Shown: piece after piece, positions 5,539 through 7,306 of the stretch | Layout of the letters: each line of letters starts with the position of its first letter | How positions within the stretch are numbered: the first letter of the stretch is position 1 | Source of the DNA: Bacteroides sp. | GTDB taxonomy: Bacteria; Bacteroidota; Bacteroidia; Bacteroidales; Bacteroidaceae | DNA: 7,306 bases | Direction: 5' to 3' | Assembly (NCBI GenBank): GCA_030151845.1 | Contig: JASLCM010000242.1 | Span: forward strand, 1 to 7,306 | Position numbers and translations under genes: made by a program | Notes under the pieces: generated by a model | What the model saw: only the letters and a program-made list of their open reading frames with translations | What the model was told of the DNA's origin: nothing | Database searches by the model: none

Positions 5539-7306
5539 TTAAAACTCTTGACCAAGTATAAAGTGGAACTGACTACCACCATAAGAACTACTCCTAAAGA
5601 CTTTATCAAATCCATATGCCCAGTCTATCCCCATCATACCAATCATTGGTAAGAAGATACGCACACCAACACCTGCAGAACGTTTCAAATCAAAAGGGTT
5701 AAAACGTTTTGTGTCTTGCCAAGCATTACCAGCCTCAACAAAAGTTAACATATAGATAGAAGAGCTAGGCTCTAACATCAACGGATATCTTAGCTCTAAA
5801 GCTAAACGAGTATATGCATACCCTTCACGTCCCCATGGAGTAAGAGAACCATTCTCATACCCTCTCAAAGCAATCGTCTCCGTTGCATAACCTGAGTATC
5901 CAGTCATACCATCTCCCCCAACATCAAAGGTTTCAAAAGGAGATTTTTTATTTTTATTGTAGTGTCCTAACAATCCAAACTCAACACGACTCATTAAAAC
6001 AGGAGTCTTTTTTACAAGCATTGGATCCAATAAAGGAATATATATTTTGGATTTGAACTTCCATTTGTGATACTCTATCCAGTTGTGCATTTTATTCATA
6101 TCCTCCTGGTTGCTGGTATCATATGATTTATAATCTTTACCATCAAATAAAGAGAAAGGAGGAGTTATTTGTGCAGATAGAGAGAACTCTGAACCAAATC
6201 TAGGATAAATAGGGTTATCAATAGAACTTCTTCCTAAAGTTATGTTTAAGCTAATGTTGTTACAATTGCCATCGGTCACAGGAAAGTATCTCCACTCTTT
6301 CAACATGTAACGCTGAAAAGCTAATTCAGCAGAAAGTGTAAAATAGTCATCAGGCCATTTCAATCTTTTCCCCCAACCAATAGATAGTCCAAACATACGA
6401 ATGTACTTATCGGGGTCATAGAAGCTATCCATGTTGTTATATCCACCATAACCTCCGTATCCACCATAACCACCATAGCCTCCATAATACATACTGTTGT
6501 ACATATTATTCATGTAAGCCTGGTTGTAATATCTGCTACTTATATCGGTCTGAACAGAATAGAAAGCAGAAACAGAGAATGAGTTTGGACGTTTTCCTCC
6601 AAACCAGGGGTCAAAGAAAGAGACACTATACGACTGGTAGTAATTCGCATTCGTTTGTCCACTAATTGTTAACGTTTGCCCATCTCCTTGTGGCAATATT
6701 CCTCGGTAATTCTTACCCGGATGCAACAAGTTAGCCATAGAGAAGTTGGTGAACTTCAGACTTAACTTACCAATAATACCTGTTTGTCCCCAACCTGCAG
6801 AAAACTCTACTTGGTCATTAGCTTTCGACTCTAGGTTATAGGCTATATCCACGGTTCCATTAATAGGATCTGGCTGAATATCAGGCTTAATGTTCTCAGG
6901 GTCAAAATGTCCCATCTGTTGAATTTCACGCATGGAACGCATTAAATCGTCCTTACTAAATAACTCACCAGGGCGAGTACGTAGCTCACGTCGAACTACA
7001 TTTTCATAAAGACGATCATTCCCGTTAATTTTAATTTTATTGATTGTAGCTTGTCGTCCCTCAGATATTCTCATCTCTAAGTCTACAGAGTCGCCTACAA
7101 TATTAACCTCCACGGGATCTAATGTGTAGAACAGATAACCGTTGTTATAATACAAGTTACCAATCGCATCATCATCGGTCATTAAACGTTCGGTAAGAAG
7201 CTTTTGGTTGTATACATCACCCGGCTCCATTCCTAAAATCATATCCAATTGCTCAGAAGGATATAATGTATTTCCTACCCAACTGATATTTCTTATAAAG
7301 TATTGA
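5539..7306 (-). CDS. bamA: BamA (Omp85) outer-membrane assembly factor, N-terminus off window
   Basis: BamA is the central outer-membrane barrel of the BAM complex; it folds and inserts beta-barrel proteins. The right edge cuts the gene. The frame is open to the edge, and the first visible residues, QYFIRNISWVGNTLYPSEQ, are POTRA sequence, so the TTG at 7248 is not a start. In the window are 588 residues. Visible residues about 1-90 form one POTRA domain (GMEPGDVYNQ inside). About 91-165 form the last POTRA (KINGNDRLYENVVRREL, then SMREIQQMGHFDPENI). The rest is the 16-strand barrel. LRGYE at 5854-5868 is the conserved loop-6 VRGF/Y-type motif, and the protein ends in FILGQEF with a terminal Phe, as expected of a barrel signal. 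The missing part should hold the signal peptide and earlier POTRA domains. A Gly-Gly-Tyr repeat lies in the barrel half. The first ompH/skp gene follows after 11 bases, matching the usual operon in Bacteroidales. Confidence 0.95.
   Translation of the reverse strand, partial: QYFIRNISWVGNTLYPSEQLDMILGMEPGDVYNQKLLTERLMTDDDAIGNLYYNNGYLFYTLDPVEVNIVGDSVDLEMRISEGRQATINKIKINGNDRLYENVVRRELRTRPGELFSKDDLMRSMREIQQMGHFDPENIKPDIQPDPINGTVDIAYNLESKANDQVEFSAGWGQTGIIGKLSLKFTNFSMANLLHPGKNYRGILPQGDGQTLTISGQTNANYYQSYSVSFFDPWFGGKRPNSFSVSAFYSVQTDISSRYYNQAYMNNMYNSMYYGGYGGYGGYGGYGGYNNMDSFYDPDKYIRMFGLSIGWGKRLKWPDDYFTLSAELAFQRYMLKEWRYFPVTDGNCNNISLNITLGRSSIDNPIYPRFGSEFSLSAQITPPFSLFDGKDYKSYDTSNQEDMNKMHNWIEYHKWKFKSKIYIPLLDPMLVKKTPVLMSRVEFGLLGHYNKNKKSPFETFDVGGDGMTGYSGYATETIALRGYENGSLTPWGREGYAYTRLALELRYPLMLEPSSSIYMLTFVEAGNAWQDTKRFNPFDLKRSAGVGVRIFLPMIGMMGIDWAYGFDKVFRSSSYGGSQFHFILGQEF
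6439..6483 (-). repeat. Five tandem Gly-Gly-Tyr codon triplets in bamA
   Basis: Five consecutive nine-base units each encode Gly-Gly-Tyr, inside a wider Tyr/Asn/Met/Gly-rich stretch (about NQAYMNNMYNSMYY before, NNMDSFYDPD after). Synonymous codons vary between units (GGA GGC TAT, GGT GGT TAT, GGT GGA TAC, GGA GGT TAT, GGT GGA TAT). The repeat is therefore not a fresh slippage product. Its place between barrel strands suggests a loop, probably surface-exposed. Confidence 0.85.

Noticed and set aside
5539..7248. bamA beginning at the TTG at 7248
   Set aside because: The frame stays open to the window edge and the residues before the TTG are clear POTRA sequence, so the gene is truncated by the window.

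Overview
The window looks like chromosomal DNA from a low-GC member of the Bacteroidota, most likely the order Bacteroidales. The evidence is the order bamA, two tandem ompH/skp genes, then murI; the fused aspartokinase/homoserine dehydrogenase; starts with A-rich leaders rather than strong Shine-Dalgarno sequences; and the family-level look of the thiamine pyrophosphokinase and BamA. The genus cannot be fixed from the sequence alone.

Layout. On the + strand, positions 1-462 hold the 3' part of a thiamine pyrophosphokinase gene, cut by the left window edge and broken by an apparent one-base deletion near position 64. All other genes lie on the - strand and read right to left. They are bamA (5' end beyond the right edge, ending at 5539), two Skp/OmpH-type periplasmic chaperone genes, an intrinsic terminator hairpin, murI, a small DUF2007 gene, a roughly 210-base leader region, and thrA. 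A strong hairpin at 500-547 closes both thrA and the thiamine gene, which converge there. There are no tRNA or rRNA genes, insertion sequences or CRISPR arrays in the window.

How the genes work together. bamA and the two ompH/skp genes form an outer-membrane biogenesis block: BamA folds beta-barrels into the outer membrane and Skp-like chaperones carry unfolded barrels across the periplasm. murI makes D-glutamate for peptidoglycan, so the block is cell-envelope themed. thrA is a separate metabolic gene that catalyses two steps of the aspartate pathway leading to threonine, methionine and (through aspartyl phosphate) lysine and diaminopimelate.

The most interesting stretch is the thrA leader at about 3064-3275. 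It holds a candidate Bacteroidota-type promoter, a 30-codon methionine-rich open reading frame (3127-3219) with a repeated MFMP motif, RNA segments within it that can pair in mutually exclusive ways, and a terminator-like hairpin with a U-run 15 bases before the thrA start codon. Together these resemble a leader-peptide attenuator on an enzyme that feeds methionine synthesis. This is inference from sequence layout. The other points of note are the frameshift in the thiamine gene, a terminator placed only 10 bases before the murI start, and a five-copy Gly-Gly-Tyr repeat in the BamA barrel.
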